This document shows, one piece after another, positions 35,443-45,270 of a stretch of 64,000 nt of DNA. Positions within the stretch are counted from its first letter, which is position 1; each line of letters begins with the position of its first letter. The position numbers were made by a program, and so were the translations under genes. The stretch spans positions 124,001 to 188,000 of the forward strand of contig NZ_JAAVUV010000006.1 of NCBI RefSeq assembly GCF_018449635.1, in the 5' to 3' direction. The DNA comes from Caballeronia sp. dw_276 (GTDB lineage Bacteria > Pseudomonadota > Gammaproteobacteria > Burkholderiales > Burkholderiaceae). The notes beneath the pieces were generated by a model that had not been told where the DNA came from, searched no databases, and saw nothing but the letters and a program-made list of their open reading frames with translations.

Positions 35443-36123
35443 ATGAAACCGACCCGTCCCTTTCATCAAACGCCGGTCATTACCATCGACGGCCCGACGG
35501 CTTCGGGCAAAGGCACCGTCGCCGCCGTGGTCGCGGCTACCCTGGGCTTCCACCTGCTTGATAGCGGCGCGTTGTATCGGCTGACGGCCTTGGCGAGCGC
35601 ACGTTACAACATTGAACCCGATAACGGCGATGCGCTTGCGGAACTTGTCGCCGAACTTCACATCACGTTTCGCGAGGGCTGCGCGCAGCTCGACGGCGTG
35701 GATGTCTCCACCGAAATCCGCGCTGAGGAAATCGGCAAACGTGCCTCGGCCATTGCGGTCCACGCTCAGGTTAGGACGGCGCTGATTGCCCGTCAGCGGG
35801 CGTTCCGCAGGCCTCCAGGGCTGGTCGCGGACGGCCGCGACATGGGAACCGTTATTTTCCCCGATGCAACGCTCAAGGTATTTCTCACGGCGAGTGCAGA
35901 AGCGCGCGCCGCGCGCCGGCATAAGCAATTGATACAAAAAGGCTTTTCTGCTAATATGGAAGACTTGCTGCGAGATTTGCGCGAGCGGGACGCACGGGAC
36001 AGCAGCCGTGCAGCCGCACCGCTCAAGCCCGCAGTGGACGCGAAGACGCTGGACACCTCCGGGCTATCCATCGACCAGGCAGTCGATCAGATCATCGGTT
36101 GGTACACGGCGGTTCACGTTTAA
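35443..36123 (+). CDS. cmk: Cytidylate kinase
   Basis: The 226-residue P-loop kinase has [19 protein letters not shown] (Walker A), [14 protein letters not shown] (nucleotide monophosphate site), [16 protein letters not shown] and the C-terminal lid with [19 protein letters not shown]. It phosphorylates CMP and dCMP for nucleotide recycling. It is followed by the rpsA leader, the standard cmk-rpsA pairing. Confidence 0.97.
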   Translation: MKPTRPFHQTPVITIDGPTASGKGTVAAVVAATLGFHLLDSGALYRLTALASARYNIEPDNGDALAELVAELHITFREGCAQLDGVDVSTEIRAEEIGKRASAIAVHAQVRTALIARQRAFRRPPGLVADGRDMGTVIFPDATLKVFLTASAEARAARRHKQLIQKGFSANMEDLLRDLRERDARDSSRAAAPLKPAVDAKTLDTSGLSIDQAVDQIIGWYTAVHV

Positions 36124-36140
36124 GTTGCCGCAACTCGTTG

Positions 36141-36205
36141 CAAAAAGCCGACAAGTTGTTGGCTTTGCGTTGGAGCTCCATGAGAAACATGGAGCGTGTT
36201 TTAAC
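36141..36205 (+). promoter_or_regulatory. Structured rpsA leader (possible attenuator)
   Basis: Two hairpins lie in the 174-bp cmk-rpsA gap. One is AAAGCC (36143-36148) with GGCTTT (about 36161-36166). The other is a perfect 8-bp stem GCTCCATG / CATGGAGC (36175-36182, 36188-36195) with loop AGAAA, followed by GTGTTTT. The second looks like a weak terminator. The pair may be an S1 autoregulatory leader. Confidence 0.5.
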
Positions 36206-36297
36206 CCCTCAACCCCGTGTGGTGCTCGCTTCTTTTGTAATTGGCCCGAATGTTTCGGGCAGGCAAACGCGTAGTAGCCGCGCAACTATAGATTTTT

Positions 36298-38013
36298 ATG
36301 TCCGACCTGCAAACATCTACCCCGAATACCGAATCTTTTGCGGCTCTGTTCGAAGAGTCGTTGACCAAGCAGGACATGCGTGCGGGTGAAGTCATCTCCG
36401 CCGAAGTCGTGCGCGTCGACCACAATTTCGTGGTCGTCAACGCTGGTTTGAAGTCCGAAGCCTACATTCCGCTCGAAGAATTCCTGAACGACGCGGGCGA
36501 GGTAGAAGTGCAGGCGGGCGACTTTGTTTCAGTGGCTATCGACGCCCTGGAAAACGGTTATGGCGACACCATCCTGTCGCGTGACAAGGCGAAGCGTCTG
36601 GCTTCGTGGCTGTCGCTGGAAAAAGCGCTGGACAACAACGAACTCGTGACCGGCACGATCACGGGCAAGGTCAAGGGCGGCATGACCGTCATGGTCAACG
36701 GCATCCGCGCGTTCCTGCCGGGTTCGCTGGTTGACACGCGTCCGGTCAAGGACACGACCCCGTACGAAGGCAAGACCCTCGAATTCCGCGTGATCAAGCT
36801 CGACCGCAAGCGTAACAACGTCGTGTTGTCGCGTCGCGCCGTGATCGAAGCGACCCAAGGCGAAGAGCGCGCGAAGCTGCTCGAAACGCTGAAGGAAGGC
36901 GCGATCGTGGAAGGCGTGGTCAAGAACATCACCGACTACGGCGCATTCGTGGACCTCGGCGGTATCGACGGCCTGCTGCACATCACGGACATCGCATGGC
37001 GTCGTGTGCGTCACCCGAGCGAAGTTCTGTCGGTTGGCCAGGAAGTTACCGCGAAGATCCTCAAGTTCGACCAAGAGAAGAACCGCGTTTCGCTCGGTAT
37101 CAAGCAACTTGGCGACGATCCGTGGGAAGGCATTTCCCGCCGTTACCCGTCGGGCACGCGCCTGTTCGGTAAGGTTACCAACATCACCGACTACGGCGCA
37201 TTCGTCGAAGTGGAATCGGGCATCGAAGGCTTGGTTCACGTGTCGGAAATGGACTGGACGAACAAGAACGTTGCACCGTCGAAGGTTGTGCAACTCGGTG
37301 ACGAAGTCGAAGTCATGGTTCTCGAAATCGACGAAGACCGCCGCCGTATCAGCCTCGGCATGAAGCAGTGCAAGCCGAACCCGTGGGATGACTTCAGCCG
37401 CAACTTCAAGAAGGGCGACAAGCTGGAAGGCGCCATCAAGTCGATCACCGACTTCGGCGTGTTCATCGGTTTGCCGGGCGGCATCGACGGTCTGGTTCAC
37501 CTCTCGGACCTGTCGTGGAGCGAAACGGGCGAAGAAGCTGTTCGCAAGTACAAGAAGGGCGACGAAGTCCAGGCCATCGTTTTGGGCATCGATGTCGAGA
37601 AGGAACGCATCTCGCTGGGTATCAAACAGCTCGAAGGCGATCCGTTCAGCAACTTCGTGGCAATGAACGACAAGGGCGCGACGGTTGACGGCGTGGTCAA
37701 GTCGGTTGACGCGAAGGGCGCAGTCGTGACGTTGACGGCAGACGTGGAAGGTTATCTCCGCGCGTCGGAAATCGCTCAGGACCGCGTGGAAGATGCTCGC
37801 AACGTGCTGAAGGAAGGCGACAAGGTCAACGCGATGATCATCAACATCGATCGCAAGTCGCGTGGCATCAACCTGTCGATCAAGGCCAAGGATTCGGCTG
37901 AGCAACAGGAAGCCATCCGTGGTCTGGCTTCGGCTGACTCGAGCACGGCTGCAACCGGCACGACGAACCTTGGCGCGCTGTTGAAGGCCAAGCTCGACGG
38001 CCAGAACGGCTAA
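36298..38013 (+). CDS. rpsA: 30S ribosomal protein S1
   Basis: The 571-residue protein has six S1 RNA-binding domains. They are seen as repeated [26 protein letters not shown] and [27 protein letters not shown] units, with [15 protein letters not shown] and [15 protein letters not shown] domain ends. It unfolds mRNA and helps initiation at weak ribosome sites. Codon usage is strongly biased, as in other highly expressed genes. The start at 36298 follows a long leader. It is 20 bp before ihfB. Confidence 0.98.
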   Translation: MSDLQTSTPNTESFAALFEESLTKQDMRAGEVISAEVVRVDHNFVVVNAGLKSEAYIPLEEFLNDAGEVEVQAGDFVSVAIDALENGYGDTILSRDKAKRLASWLSLEKALDNNELVTGTITGKVKGGMTVMVNGIRAFLPGSLVDTRPVKDTTPYEGKTLEFRVIKLDRKRNNVVLSRRAVIEATQGEERAKLLETLKEGAIVEGVVKNITDYGAFVDLGGIDGLLHITDIAWRRVRHPSEVLSVGQEVTAKILKFDQEKNRVSLGIKQLGDDPWEGISRRYPSGTRLFGKVTNITDYGAFVEVESGIEGLVHVSEMDWTNKNVAPSKVVQLGDEVEVMVLEIDEDRRRISLGMKQCKPNPWDDFSRNFKKGDKLEGAIKSITDFGVFIGLPGGIDGLVHLSDLSWSETGEEAVRKYKKGDEVQAIVLGIDVEKERISLGIKQLEGDPFSNFVAMNDKGATVDGVVKSVDAKGAVVTLTADVEGYLRASEIAQDRVEDARNVLKEGDKVNAMIINIDRKSRGINLSIKAKDSAEQQEAIRGLASADSSTAATGTTNLGALLKAKLDGQNG

Positions 38014-38033
38014 GCCGCAGGTATTGCTGCAGC

Positions 38034-38372
38034 ATGACCAAATCGGAATTGGTCGCCCAACTGGCGCTGCGATTTCCGCAACTTGTACTTAAAGATGCGG
38101 ACTTCGCAGTGAAGACGATGCTTGATGCGATGTCGGACGCTTTGGCGAACGGTCATCGCATCGAAATCCGCGGCTTCGGCAGTTTCGGCCTCAATCGCCG
38201 GCCATCGCGTGTTGGCCGCAATCCCAAGTCGGGTGAGAAGGTGCTGGTACCGGAGAAATTCGTACCGCACTTCAAGCCGGGCAAGGAGTTGCGCGAACGT
38301 GTTGACGGACGGGCGGGCGAACCGCTGAAACAGTCGAACGAACCGGACAGCGACGAAGACGACGATGTTTGA
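38034..38372 (+). CDS. ihfB: Integration host factor beta subunit
   Basis: This 112-residue member of the HU/IHF family has [29 protein letters not shown] at the N-terminus, [34 protein letters not shown] (the DNA-bending beta arm with the intercalating proline in GRNPKSG), and a C-terminal acidic extension (SDEDDD) of about 18 residues beyond the usual 94. It bends DNA with IhfA for recombination and promoter activity. It lies 20 bp after rpsA, the conserved pair. Confidence 0.96.
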   Translation: MTKSELVAQLALRFPQLVLKDADFAVKTMLDAMSDALANGHRIEIRGFGSFGLNRRPSRVGRNPKSGEKVLVPEKFVPHFKPGKELRERVDGRAGEPLKQSNEPDSDEDDDV

Positions 38373-38427
38373 CTGGCGTCCAGATTCCTTCTGGTTCAAG
38401 CGCCGCACAGCCAGCGGCAAATGACCG

Positions 38428-38456
38428 AAAAAAGCACCCAACAGGGTGCTTTTTTT
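38428..38456 (+). terminator. Rho-independent terminator after ihfB
   Basis: A 9-bp stem (AAAGCACCC, AACA loop, GGGTGCTTT) ends in a run of T residues, 58 bp after the ihfB stop. It closes the rpsA-ihfB unit. Confidence 0.92.
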
Positions 38457-38661
38457 ATGCCCATGCGGCAATACGCGGCGGTATTCAGATATGCCGGCCG
38501 GCCTATGTCTCCGTGCCTTTGCGCTTTGCTCCATACGCATCAATTACAATACCGGACGCTCATGACCTCCGGCGATGTGGCGCGCACTTTGCGCATCTCA
38601 TGTGCGCCGCGCCTTTGGTCGCGGGTTGCTTCATCCAGTTACCGCCGTCAAAGAGACCCAT

Positions 38662-38955
38662 ATGAAATTTTTTGTCTGGCTGATTCGTATCCTCGTTTTC
38701 ATCGTGTTGCTGGTGCTCGCGCTCGCCAACACGCAAACCGCGACGCTCAATTTCCTCGCCGGCTATTCGTGGGACGCGCCGCTGATCTTGATTGGTTTGG
38801 CATTTTTTGTGGTCGGCTTGCTGGCCGGATTGCTTTCTTCGTTGCCAACGGTGTTTCGCCTGAGGATGGAAAATGCCCGGCTTAAGCGGGAATTGCGTAC
38901 GGCACGGGATGTTCCTGTCGTGCCGCAAGATCCGCCCATGCCGCCGCTGATTTGA
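38662..38955 (+). CDS. lapA: LapA domain-containing inner-membrane protein (DUF1049)
   Basis: The 97-residue protein starting MKFFVWLIRILVFIVLLVLALANTQ has two transmembrane helices (about 5-22 and 38-60) and a charged C-terminal tail with a short coiled coil (RLRMENARLKRELRTAR). This is the LapA/YciS family. An upstream in-frame codon at 38575 would add 29 residues that do not fit the family. It lies next to lapB, as in E. coli, and the two help control lipopolysaccharide assembly. Confidence 0.9.
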   Translation: MKFFVWLIRILVFIVLLVLALANTQTATLNFLAGYSWDAPLILIGLAFFVVGLLAGLLSSLPTVFRLRMENARLKRELRTARDVPVVPQDPPMPPLI

Positions 38956-39025
38956 TCGGCACGCGCCGGGCGTCCGCGTTGCGCAGCCCGCCGTGTCTGG
39001 CAATTAACCTCAAACAAGAAATCGC

Positions 39026-40201
39026 ATGGATCTAGACTTCTGGTGGCTGCTTGTCATTCCGGTCGCGTTCGCTCTTGGCTGGATGGCTTCCCGCTATGAT
39101 CTGAAAACGCTGCTGTCCGAAAACGCCAACCTGCCGCGCTCGTACTTCCGCGGCCTCAATTTCCTGCTGAATGAGCAACACGACAAGGCCATCGATGCTT
39201 TCATCGAAGTCGCGAAGCTCGATCCTGAAACCATCGAATTGCACTTTGCACTTGGCAATCTGTTTCGTCGGCGCGGCGAGACCGACCGTGCGATCCGCGT
39301 GCACCAGAATCTTCTGAGCCGTCCCGATCTGCCAGTCGCCGAGCGCGACCACGCACTGTATGAACTCGGGCAGGATTTCTTGAAAGCAGGCTTGCTGGAT
39401 CGCGCCGAGGAAACATTCCGGTCGCTCGAGGCGGGCGAGTACGCGCTGGGCGCGCAGCGTGCGCTTCTGACCATTTACGAGATCGAGAAGGACTGGAATA
39501 AGTCCATCGCCACGGCCGAACGTATCGAACAGATGGGGGCGGCTTCGTTGGCGAAGGAGGTGGCCCAGTTTCATTGCGAACTCGCGCAAGAAGCACTGCA
39601 GCGAAAGAATCCCGACGATGCACGCGCCGAGTTGAAACTGGCCCTCGCGGCGAACCCGGAAAACGTGCGGGCGACTATCCTGGTAGGCGATGTCGATGCA
39701 GCCGGCGGTGATCTTGAAGCGGCCATCGCCTGCTGGCGACGGGTTGAGGCGCAGAACGCCGCGTATCTGCCTTTGGTCGCGGAAAAGCTGGTACAGGCTT
39801 ATTCGCAACTTGGCCGCACTGCGGAGGGCGTGGATCTGCTCGTCGACTTCGTGAATCGCTATCCGACCAACGATCTGCTCGATGTAGCGTTCAAGCATGT
39901 CTCGGAATTGCGTGGGCTTGACGCCGCGCACACGCTCGCGCGGCATCAGATGCAAACGTCGCCGAACCTCGCAGGCATGACGCGGCTGCTCGAAGCGCAA
40001 GTTGCGACGGCCGAGGAACCGCGCCGCAGCGAACTCGAACTCATGCGCGCGCTGGTCAAGCAGCGGACCAAAAACTTGCCGCGCTACACGTGCCAGAATT
40101 GCGGTTTTCGCGCCCGTCTTTTTTACTGGCAGTGTCCGGGCTGCAGTGGCTGGGAAACCTATGCGCCGCGCCGGGTCGAGCCGATCACCGCAGCCGCCTG
40201 A
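39026..40201 (+). CDS. lapB: Lipopolysaccharide assembly protein B (TPR and rubredoxin-like)
   Basis: The 391-residue protein begins with a single N-terminal membrane anchor (WWLLVIPVAFALGWMASRYD). It then has several TPR repeats (FRGLNFLLNEQHDKAIDAFIEVAKLDPETIELHFALGNLFRRRGETDRAIRVHQNLL) and a C-terminal rubredoxin-like metal site CQNCGF...CPGCSGW. These features define LapB (YciM), which guides LpxC degradation by FtsH and so limits lipid A synthesis. It follows lapA by 70 bp. Confidence 0.95.
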   Translation: MDLDFWWLLVIPVAFALGWMASRYDLKTLLSENANLPRSYFRGLNFLLNEQHDKAIDAFIEVAKLDPETIELHFALGNLFRRRGETDRAIRVHQNLLSRPDLPVAERDHALYELGQDFLKAGLLDRAEETFRSLEAGEYALGAQRALLTIYEIEKDWNKSIATAERIEQMGAASLAKEVAQFHCELAQEALQRKNPDDARAELKLALAANPENVRATILVGDVDAAGGDLEAAIACWRRVEAQNAAYLPLVAEKLVQAYSQLGRTAEGVDLLVDFVNRYPTNDLLDVAFKHVSELRGLDAAHTLARHQMQTSPNLAGMTRLLEAQVATAEEPRRSELELMRALVKQRTKNLPRYTCQNCGFRARLFYWQCPGCSGWETYAPRRVEPITAAA

Positions 40202-40349
40202 AGGCAGGTTGTATCGATCGCCAACCGCCGGCCCTCATCATTCAGCAGGAACCACGGTCCTGCAGGGTGCATGCAACGTTTAAATCGATCGGACCTCGTG
40301 GCCCTCGTGGCCTGATTCTTCGACACTCACCGGATTCTCCGGAACGCAT

Positions 40350-41741
40350 ATGAAAATATCCATCATCGGGACGGGCTACGTCGGACTTGTTACCGGCGCT
40401 TGCCTCGCTGAAATCGGCAACGACGTGCTGTGCCTCGACGTCGATCCGAGCAAGATCGCCATCCTCAACAGCGGCGGCGTGCCGATCCACGAACCGGGCC
40501 TCCACGAGATGCTCAAGCGCACGCGCGCGGCCGGCCGGATTCGCTTTTCGACGGACATCAAGGAGAGCGCCGAGCATGGCGAGATCCAGTTCATCGCCGT
40601 CGGAACGCCGCCGGACGAGGACGGCTCGGCCGATCTGCAATACGTGCTCGAAGCGGCGCGCAATATCGGCCGGTACGCGAACGGCTTCAAGGTCATCGTC
40701 GATAAATCCACCGTGCCGGTCGGCACTGCGCAGCACGTTCGCCGCGTGGTCGAAGAGGAACTGCGTTTGCGCGGCATCGAGCCGACAGGGCAAAACGGCT
40801 TCTCCGTGTTGTCCAATCCGGAATTCCTGAAAGAAGGCGCGGCGGTCGATGACTTCATGCGTCCTGATCGAATCGTGCTCGGCGTTGACGACGACGAAGC
40901 CGGCCAACGCGCGCGCGAGAAGATCAAGCTTCTCTACGCGCCGTTCAACCGCAATCACGAACGCACGCTGTATATGGACGTGCGTTCGGCTGAATTCACG
41001 AAGTACGCGGCCAACGCCATGCTGGCTACACGCATTTCGTTCATGAACGACCTGTCGAATCTCGCCGATGCAGTCGGCGCGGACATAGAAGCGGTGCGTC
41101 GCGGAATTGGCTCGGATCCGCGCATCGGTTATCACTTCTTGTATGCGGGCTGCGGTTACGGCGGCTCGTGTTTCCCGAAAGATGTTCAAGCGCTCGCGCA
41201 AACGGCACGTGAAAACGGGCATCGGCTGAGGATTCTCGAAGCGGTCGAAGAAGTGAACGACCTGCAAAAGGAAGTGCTCGTCACGAAGATCACGAAGCGC
41301 ATGGGCGAGGACCTTCGCGGGCGAACATTCGCCGTGTGGGGCTTGGCGTTCAAGCCGAATACCGATGACATGCGCGAAGCATCGAGCCGCCGGTTGGTTG
41401 GCGCATTGCTGGAGCGCGGCGCGACGGTGCGTGCCTATGATCCCGTGGCGCTGGCTGAGAGCCGCCGCGTTTTTGCGCTCGATCTCGCCGATAAACCCGA
41501 TCAGCTCGAACGCCTGCATTTCGTCGATTCGCAAAAGGATGCGTTGCCCGGCGCGGATGCGCTCGTGATCGTGACCGAGTGGAAGGAATTCAAGAGCCCG
41601 GACTTCGCGCATCTGAAGAGCGAGCTCAAGATGCCCGTCATCTTCGATGGCCGCAACCTGTATGAACCTGAAGCGATGGCGGAACTCGGCATCGATTATT
41701 TTGCAATAGGACGTCCCCATGTCGAACTCACTCACGCCTGA
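40350..41741 (+). CDS. ugd: UDP-glucose 6-dehydrogenase
   Basis: The 463-residue enzyme has the NAD-binding motif [56 protein letters not shown] and the catalytic Cys motif [16 protein letters not shown]. The C-terminal domain includes [20 protein letters not shown]. It makes UDP-glucuronate, used for surface polysaccharides and, in Burkholderia, for aminoarabinose on lipid A. Its last 23 bp overlap hldA, tying it to heptose synthesis. Confidence 0.96.
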   Translation: MKISIIGTGYVGLVTGACLAEIGNDVLCLDVDPSKIAILNSGGVPIHEPGLHEMLKRTRAAGRIRFSTDIKESAEHGEIQFIAVGTPPDEDGSADLQYVLEAARNIGRYANGFKVIVDKSTVPVGTAQHVRRVVEEELRLRGIEPTGQNGFSVLSNPEFLKEGAAVDDFMRPDRIVLGVDDDEAGQRAREKIKLLYAPFNRNHERTLYMDVRSAEFTKYAANAMLATRISFMNDLSNLADAVGADIEAVRRGIGSDPRIGYHFLYAGCGYGGSCFPKDVQALAQTARENGHRLRILEAVEEVNDLQKEVLVTKITKRMGEDLRGRTFAVWGLAFKPNTDDMREASSRRLVGALLERGATVRAYDPVALAESRRVFALDLADKPDQLERLHFVDSQKDALPGADALVIVTEWKEFKSPDFAHLKSELKMPVIFDGRNLYEPEAMAELGIDYFAIGRPHVELTHA

Positions 41742-42693
41742 AGTCGCGTCGGCTGCTCCCGTCACGCCGGTCCCGCGCGCGCGCATCGCTGCGGCGCGCG
41801 TGCTGGTCGTAGGCGACGTGATGCTCGACCGCTACTGGTTCGGCGACGTGAACCGCATCTCGCCGGAAGCGCCGGTGCCGGTCGTGCACGTGCAGCGCAA
41901 GGAAGACCGGCTTGGCGGCGCGGCCAATGTGGCGCGCAACGCGGCGGCGCTTGGTGCGCAAGCGGGCCTCTTGTGCGTGGTCGGACACGATGAACCGGGC
42001 GAATGCATCGTCCAGTTGCTGGACGAAAGCCGTGTGACCGCACATCTCGAGCGCGATCCGGCGTTGCTCACGACCATCAAGTTGCGCGTTTTGTCGCGGC
42101 AGCAGCAATTGCTGCGCGTGGACTTCGAGAACTCGCCCACGCACGAAGTGTTGAGCGCATGTCTTGCGCGCTTCGAAACTCTTTTGCCGCAACACGATGT
42201 GATCCTGATGTCGGATTACGCGAAGGGCGGTTTGACGCATGTCACGCAGATGATCGCCGACGCGCGCCGCGCCGGCAAACCGGTTCTCGTCGATCCGAAG
42301 GGCGACGATTGGGACCGGTATCGCGGCGCCACGCTGATTACGCCGAACCGCGCCGAGTTGCGCGAAGTGGTTGGACGTTGGAGTTCGGAAGAAGACTTGC
42401 TCCAACGGGTGACCGCACTGCGTGAATCGCTGGAAATCAGTGCACTGCTGCTGACGCGCTCGGAAGAGGGCATGACGCTGTTCACGGCCGACCAGGTCGT
42501 CCACACGCAGGCCGATGCACGCGAAGTGTATGATGTTTCGGGTGCTGGAGACACGGTCATTGCAACCGTTGCAACCATGCTGGGCGCGGGTGTGCCGCTG
42601 ATTGACTGCATCGCTTACGCCAACCGTGCGGCGGGAATCGTCGTCGGAAAGCTGGGTACGGCGACCGTCGACTACAACGAACTTTTCGCCTGA
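41719..42693 (+). CDS. hldA: D-glycero-beta-D-manno-heptose-7-phosphate kinase
   Basis: This 324-residue PfkB-family sugar kinase has [45 protein letters not shown] and the C-terminal anion hole [20 protein letters not shown] with the catalytic Asp. It is the kinase half only. The nucleotidyltransferase (HldC) half of E. coli HldE is absent and must be encoded elsewhere. It overlaps the end of ugd and is followed 19 bp later by hldD, so the three are probably one transcript for the LPS core heptose. Confidence 0.95.
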   Translation: MSNSLTPEVASAAPVTPVPRARIAAARVLVVGDVMLDRYWFGDVNRISPEAPVPVVHVQRKEDRLGGAANVARNAAALGAQAGLLCVVGHDEPGECIVQLLDESRVTAHLERDPALLTTIKLRVLSRQQQLLRVDFENSPTHEVLSACLARFETLLPQHDVILMSDYAKGGLTHVTQMIADARRAGKPVLVDPKGDDWDRYRGATLITPNRAELREVVGRWSSEEDLLQRVTALRESLEISALLLTRSEEGMTLFTADQVVHTQADAREVYDVSGAGDTVIATVATMLGAGVPLIDCIAYANRAAGIVVGKLGTATVDYNELFA

Positions 42694-42712
42694 CCTTTCG
42701 GCTAAATCCACC

Positions 42713-43705
42713 ATGACAATCATCGTTACCGGCGCGGCCGGGTTTATCGGCAGCAATATAGTCAAGGCGCTCAACGAGCGCGGCGAACAACGGGTGATCG
42801 CGGTTGACAACCTCACGCGCGCCGACAAATTCAAGAATCTGGTCGATTGCGAGATCGACGATTACCTCGATAAAACCGAGTTCGTCGCGCGTTTCAAACG
42901 TGGTGATTTCGGCAAGGTCAAAGCGGTTTTCCATGAAGGCGCGTGCTCCGACACCATGGAGACCGATGGCCGCTACATGATGGAAAACAACTTCCGCTAT
43001 AGCCGTGACGTGCTGGACACGTGCCTCGAAAATGGCGTGCAGTTCCTGTATGCATCGTCGGCGGCGGTTTATGGCGGGTCGAGTGAATTCGTGGAAAGCC
43101 GCGAACTGGAAAAGCCGCTGAACGTGTACGGCTACTCGAAATTCCTCTTCGACCAAATCATCCGCCAGGTTCTCCCGACAGCAAAAAGCCAGATTGCCGG
43201 TTTCCGGTACTTCAACGTTTATGGCCAGCGCGAAACCCACAAGGGGCGCATGGCGTCCGTGGCGTTCCACAACTTCAACCAGTTCCGTGCTGAACGAAAG
43301 GTCAAGTTGTTCGGCGAATACAACGGTTATGGCGCGGGCGAACAGACCCGCGATTTCGTATCCGTGGAAGACGTGACGAAGGTGAATCTGCATTTCTTCG
43401 ATCATCCGGAGAAGTCCGGCATCTTCAATCTCGGGACAGGGCGTGCGCAGCCGTTCAACGACATTGCATCGACCGTCGTCAATTCGTTGCGCGCCATCAA
43501 CGGCGAAGCGCCCTTGTCGCTGGCCGAGCTCGTGCAGCGCGGGTTGATCGAATACATTCCGTTCCCCGACGCGCTGCGTGGCAAGTATCAATGCTTCACG
43601 CAAGCTGATCAGTCGAAGCTGCGCGCGGCCGGCTACGACGCGCCGTTCCTGACGGTTCAGGAAGGCGTCGACCGCTATGTGCGTTGGCTATTCGGTCAGC
43701 TATAA
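42713..43705 (+). CDS. hldD: ADP-L-glycero-D-manno-heptose 6-epimerase
   Basis: The 330-residue short-chain dehydrogenase/reductase has the N-terminal Rossmann motif [16 protein letters not shown], the catalytic SSAAVYGG segment and the YGYSKFLFD Tyr-x-x-x-Lys pair, with family-typical [23 protein letters not shown]. It makes ADP-L-glycero-D-manno-heptose for inner-core LPS. The ATG at 42713 was chosen because the longer frame runs back into hldA. Confidence 0.97.
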   Translation: MTIIVTGAAGFIGSNIVKALNERGEQRVIAVDNLTRADKFKNLVDCEIDDYLDKTEFVARFKRGDFGKVKAVFHEGACSDTMETDGRYMMENNFRYSRDVLDTCLENGVQFLYASSAAVYGGSSEFVESRELEKPLNVYGYSKFLFDQIIRQVLPTAKSQIAGFRYFNVYGQRETHKGRMASVAFHNFNQFRAERKVKLFGEYNGYGAGEQTRDFVSVEDVTKVNLHFFDHPEKSGIFNLGTGRAQPFNDIASTVVNSLRAINGEAPLSLAELVQRGLIEYIPFPDALRGKYQCFTQADQSKLRAAGYDAPFLTVQEGVDRYVRWLFGQL

Positions 43706-43779
43706 AAGCACTTGCCATTTTTCTAAACTGGGTCTCCCGGTCGGCGATCAGCGCGGACCGGTTTTCAAGGGAGACTCAC

Positions 43780-44136
43780 ATGATCAAGAAGTTTGTTGCG
43801 GCGTTCACTCTGGCTGTATCCATGGCATCGGCTTTTGCAGCCGTCGATATCAACGCGGCCAATTCCGATGCTTTGCGCGGTATCAAGGGCATTGGTCCGG
43901 CCAAGGCGAAGGCCATTCTCGACGAACGCGAGGCGCACGGTCCATTCAAGGATGCGGCCGAGCTCAGCAAGCGCGTCAAAGGAATGGGCGGCAAGACCGT
44001 CGAACGCTTGCAGGCCGAAGGCCTGACTATCGGTAACGGATCGGGCGCCGCGGTGGCTGCCGCCGGTGCAGCAGGAAAGCCTGCTGCAGGCACCGCCGCC
44101 AAGCCGGCCGTCGGCGCGGTTGTCGTCAAGAAGTAG
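43780..44136 (+). CDS. ComEA-like helix-hairpin-helix DNA-binding protein, exported
   Basis: From the ATG at 43780 (AAGGGAG site) the protein has 118 residues. A signal peptide (MIKKFVAAFTLAVSMASAFA-A) is followed by VDINAANSDALRGIKGIGPAKAKAILDEREAHGPFKDAAEL, the tandem HhH unit of ComEA. The C-terminus is Ala/Gly/Lys low complexity. In competent bacteria such proteins bind incoming DNA in the periplasm. A role in DNA uptake is plausible but no other competence genes are here. Confidence 0.88.
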   Translation: MIKKFVAAFTLAVSMASAFAAVDINAANSDALRGIKGIGPAKAKAILDEREAHGPFKDAAELSKRVKGMGGKTVERLQAEGLTIGNGSGAAVAAAGAAGKPAAGTAAKPAVGAVVVKK

Positions 44137-44298
44137 CAGTACGACGCATCGGCCCGCGCGCCGGCTGGCCGATGCGCTTCCGGTTTTGGGCAAACTTGCT
44201 TTCAAAGCCTATACGCCCCCTTGCCCGATAGGGCCGGGCGGCATCAAAAAGACCCGTGGGCTACAATCAAAAGCTCTACGCTTTGCAACAAACCTGCT

Positions 44299-45201
44299 AT
44301 GGCTTACAAAACTATTGAAGACACCATCGGCAATACGCCGCTGGTGCAACTGGTCCGGATTCCGGACGACGAGATTCGCGCGCGAAACAACGTGATCCTC
44401 GGCAAGCTCGAGGGAAACAACCCGGCGGGTTCGGTGAAGGATCGGCCGGCTTTATCGATGATCAAGAAAGCGGAAGAGCGCGGCCGAATCAAGCCTGGCG
44501 ACACGCTGATTGAATCGACCAGCGGCAATACCGGCATTGCGCTCGCCATGGCTGCCGCCATTCGCGGCTACAAGATGGTCCTCCTGATGCCGGAAGACCT
44601 GTCGGTCGAGCGCCGTCAGAGCATGGCCGCATATGGCGCGGAAATCGTGCTGACGCCGGTGACCGGCGGCATGGAATACGCGCGCGACCTGGCCGAACAA
44701 ATGCAGCGCGATGGCAAAGGCATCATCCTGGATCAGTTTGCCAATCCCGATAATCCGCTTGCCCACTACGAGACCACGGGTCCGGAATTGTGGCGTGACA
44801 CCGAAGGGCGTATCACCCACTTCGTCTCCGCAATGGGTACGACCGGCACGATCATGGGCGTGTCGCAATATCTGAAGGAAAAGAACGAGAAGATTGAGAT
44901 CGTCGGCGCGCAGCCGGAAGAAGGGTCGCGCATTCCGGGCATTCGCAAATGGCCGGAGGCGTACTTGCCGAAGATTTTCGACCGAAGCCGGGTGGATCGT
45001 ACGGAAAGCGTCAGCCAGGCGGCGTCTGAAGCCATGGCACGGCGCCTGGCATCGGTGGAAGGCATCTTTTGCGGTATCTCTGCCGCCGGCGCATGCGAAG
45101 TGGCGTTGCGCGTGGCGCGTCAGGTCGAGAACGCGACCATCGTGTTCGTGGTCTGCGATCGTGGCGACCGGTATTTGTCGACGGGTGTGTTTCCGGCTTG
45201 A
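44299..45201 (+). CDS. cysM: Cysteine synthase B (O-acetylserine sulfhydrylase)
   Basis: The 300-residue PLP enzyme starts at MAYKTIEDTIGNTPLVQL. The PLP lysine is in NPAGSVKDRPALSMI, and the substrate loop is STSGNTGIALAMAAA. SAMGTTGTIMGVSQYLKEKN and the RSRVDRTE segment near residue 225 favour the CysM type over CysK. It makes cysteine from O-acetylserine and can use thiosulfate. It stands alone with a terminator. Confidence 0.95.
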   Translation: MAYKTIEDTIGNTPLVQLVRIPDDEIRARNNVILGKLEGNNPAGSVKDRPALSMIKKAEERGRIKPGDTLIESTSGNTGIALAMAAAIRGYKMVLLMPEDLSVERRQSMAAYGAEIVLTPVTGGMEYARDLAEQMQRDGKGIILDQFANPDNPLAHYETTGPELWRDTEGRITHFVSAMGTTGTIMGVSQYLKEKNEKIEIVGAQPEEGSRIPGIRKWPEAYLPKIFDRSRVDRTESVSQAASEAMARRLASVEGIFCGISAAGACEVALRVARQVENATIVFVVCDRGDRYLSTGVFPA

Positions 45202-45221
45202 TACCGGCAAACAGAAGACGT

Positions 45222-45250
45222 TAAAAAGCCCGGAATGTCCGGGCTTTTTA
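45222..45250. terminator. Bidirectional terminator between cysM and mltB
   Basis: A 13-bp perfect stem (TAAAAAGCCCGGA, loop ATG, TCCGGGCTTTTTA) lies between convergent genes, with A/T runs on both sides. Confidence 0.92.
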
Positions 45251-45270
45251 ACTTCTGAATGAAGCGCGGA

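Noticed and set aside
36529-37905. 458-codon frame antisense to rpsA
   Set aside because: Product of strong codon bias in rpsA; no start signal.
40242-41786. 514-codon frame antisense to ugd
   Set aside because: No family, and it covers a well-defined dehydrogenase gene.
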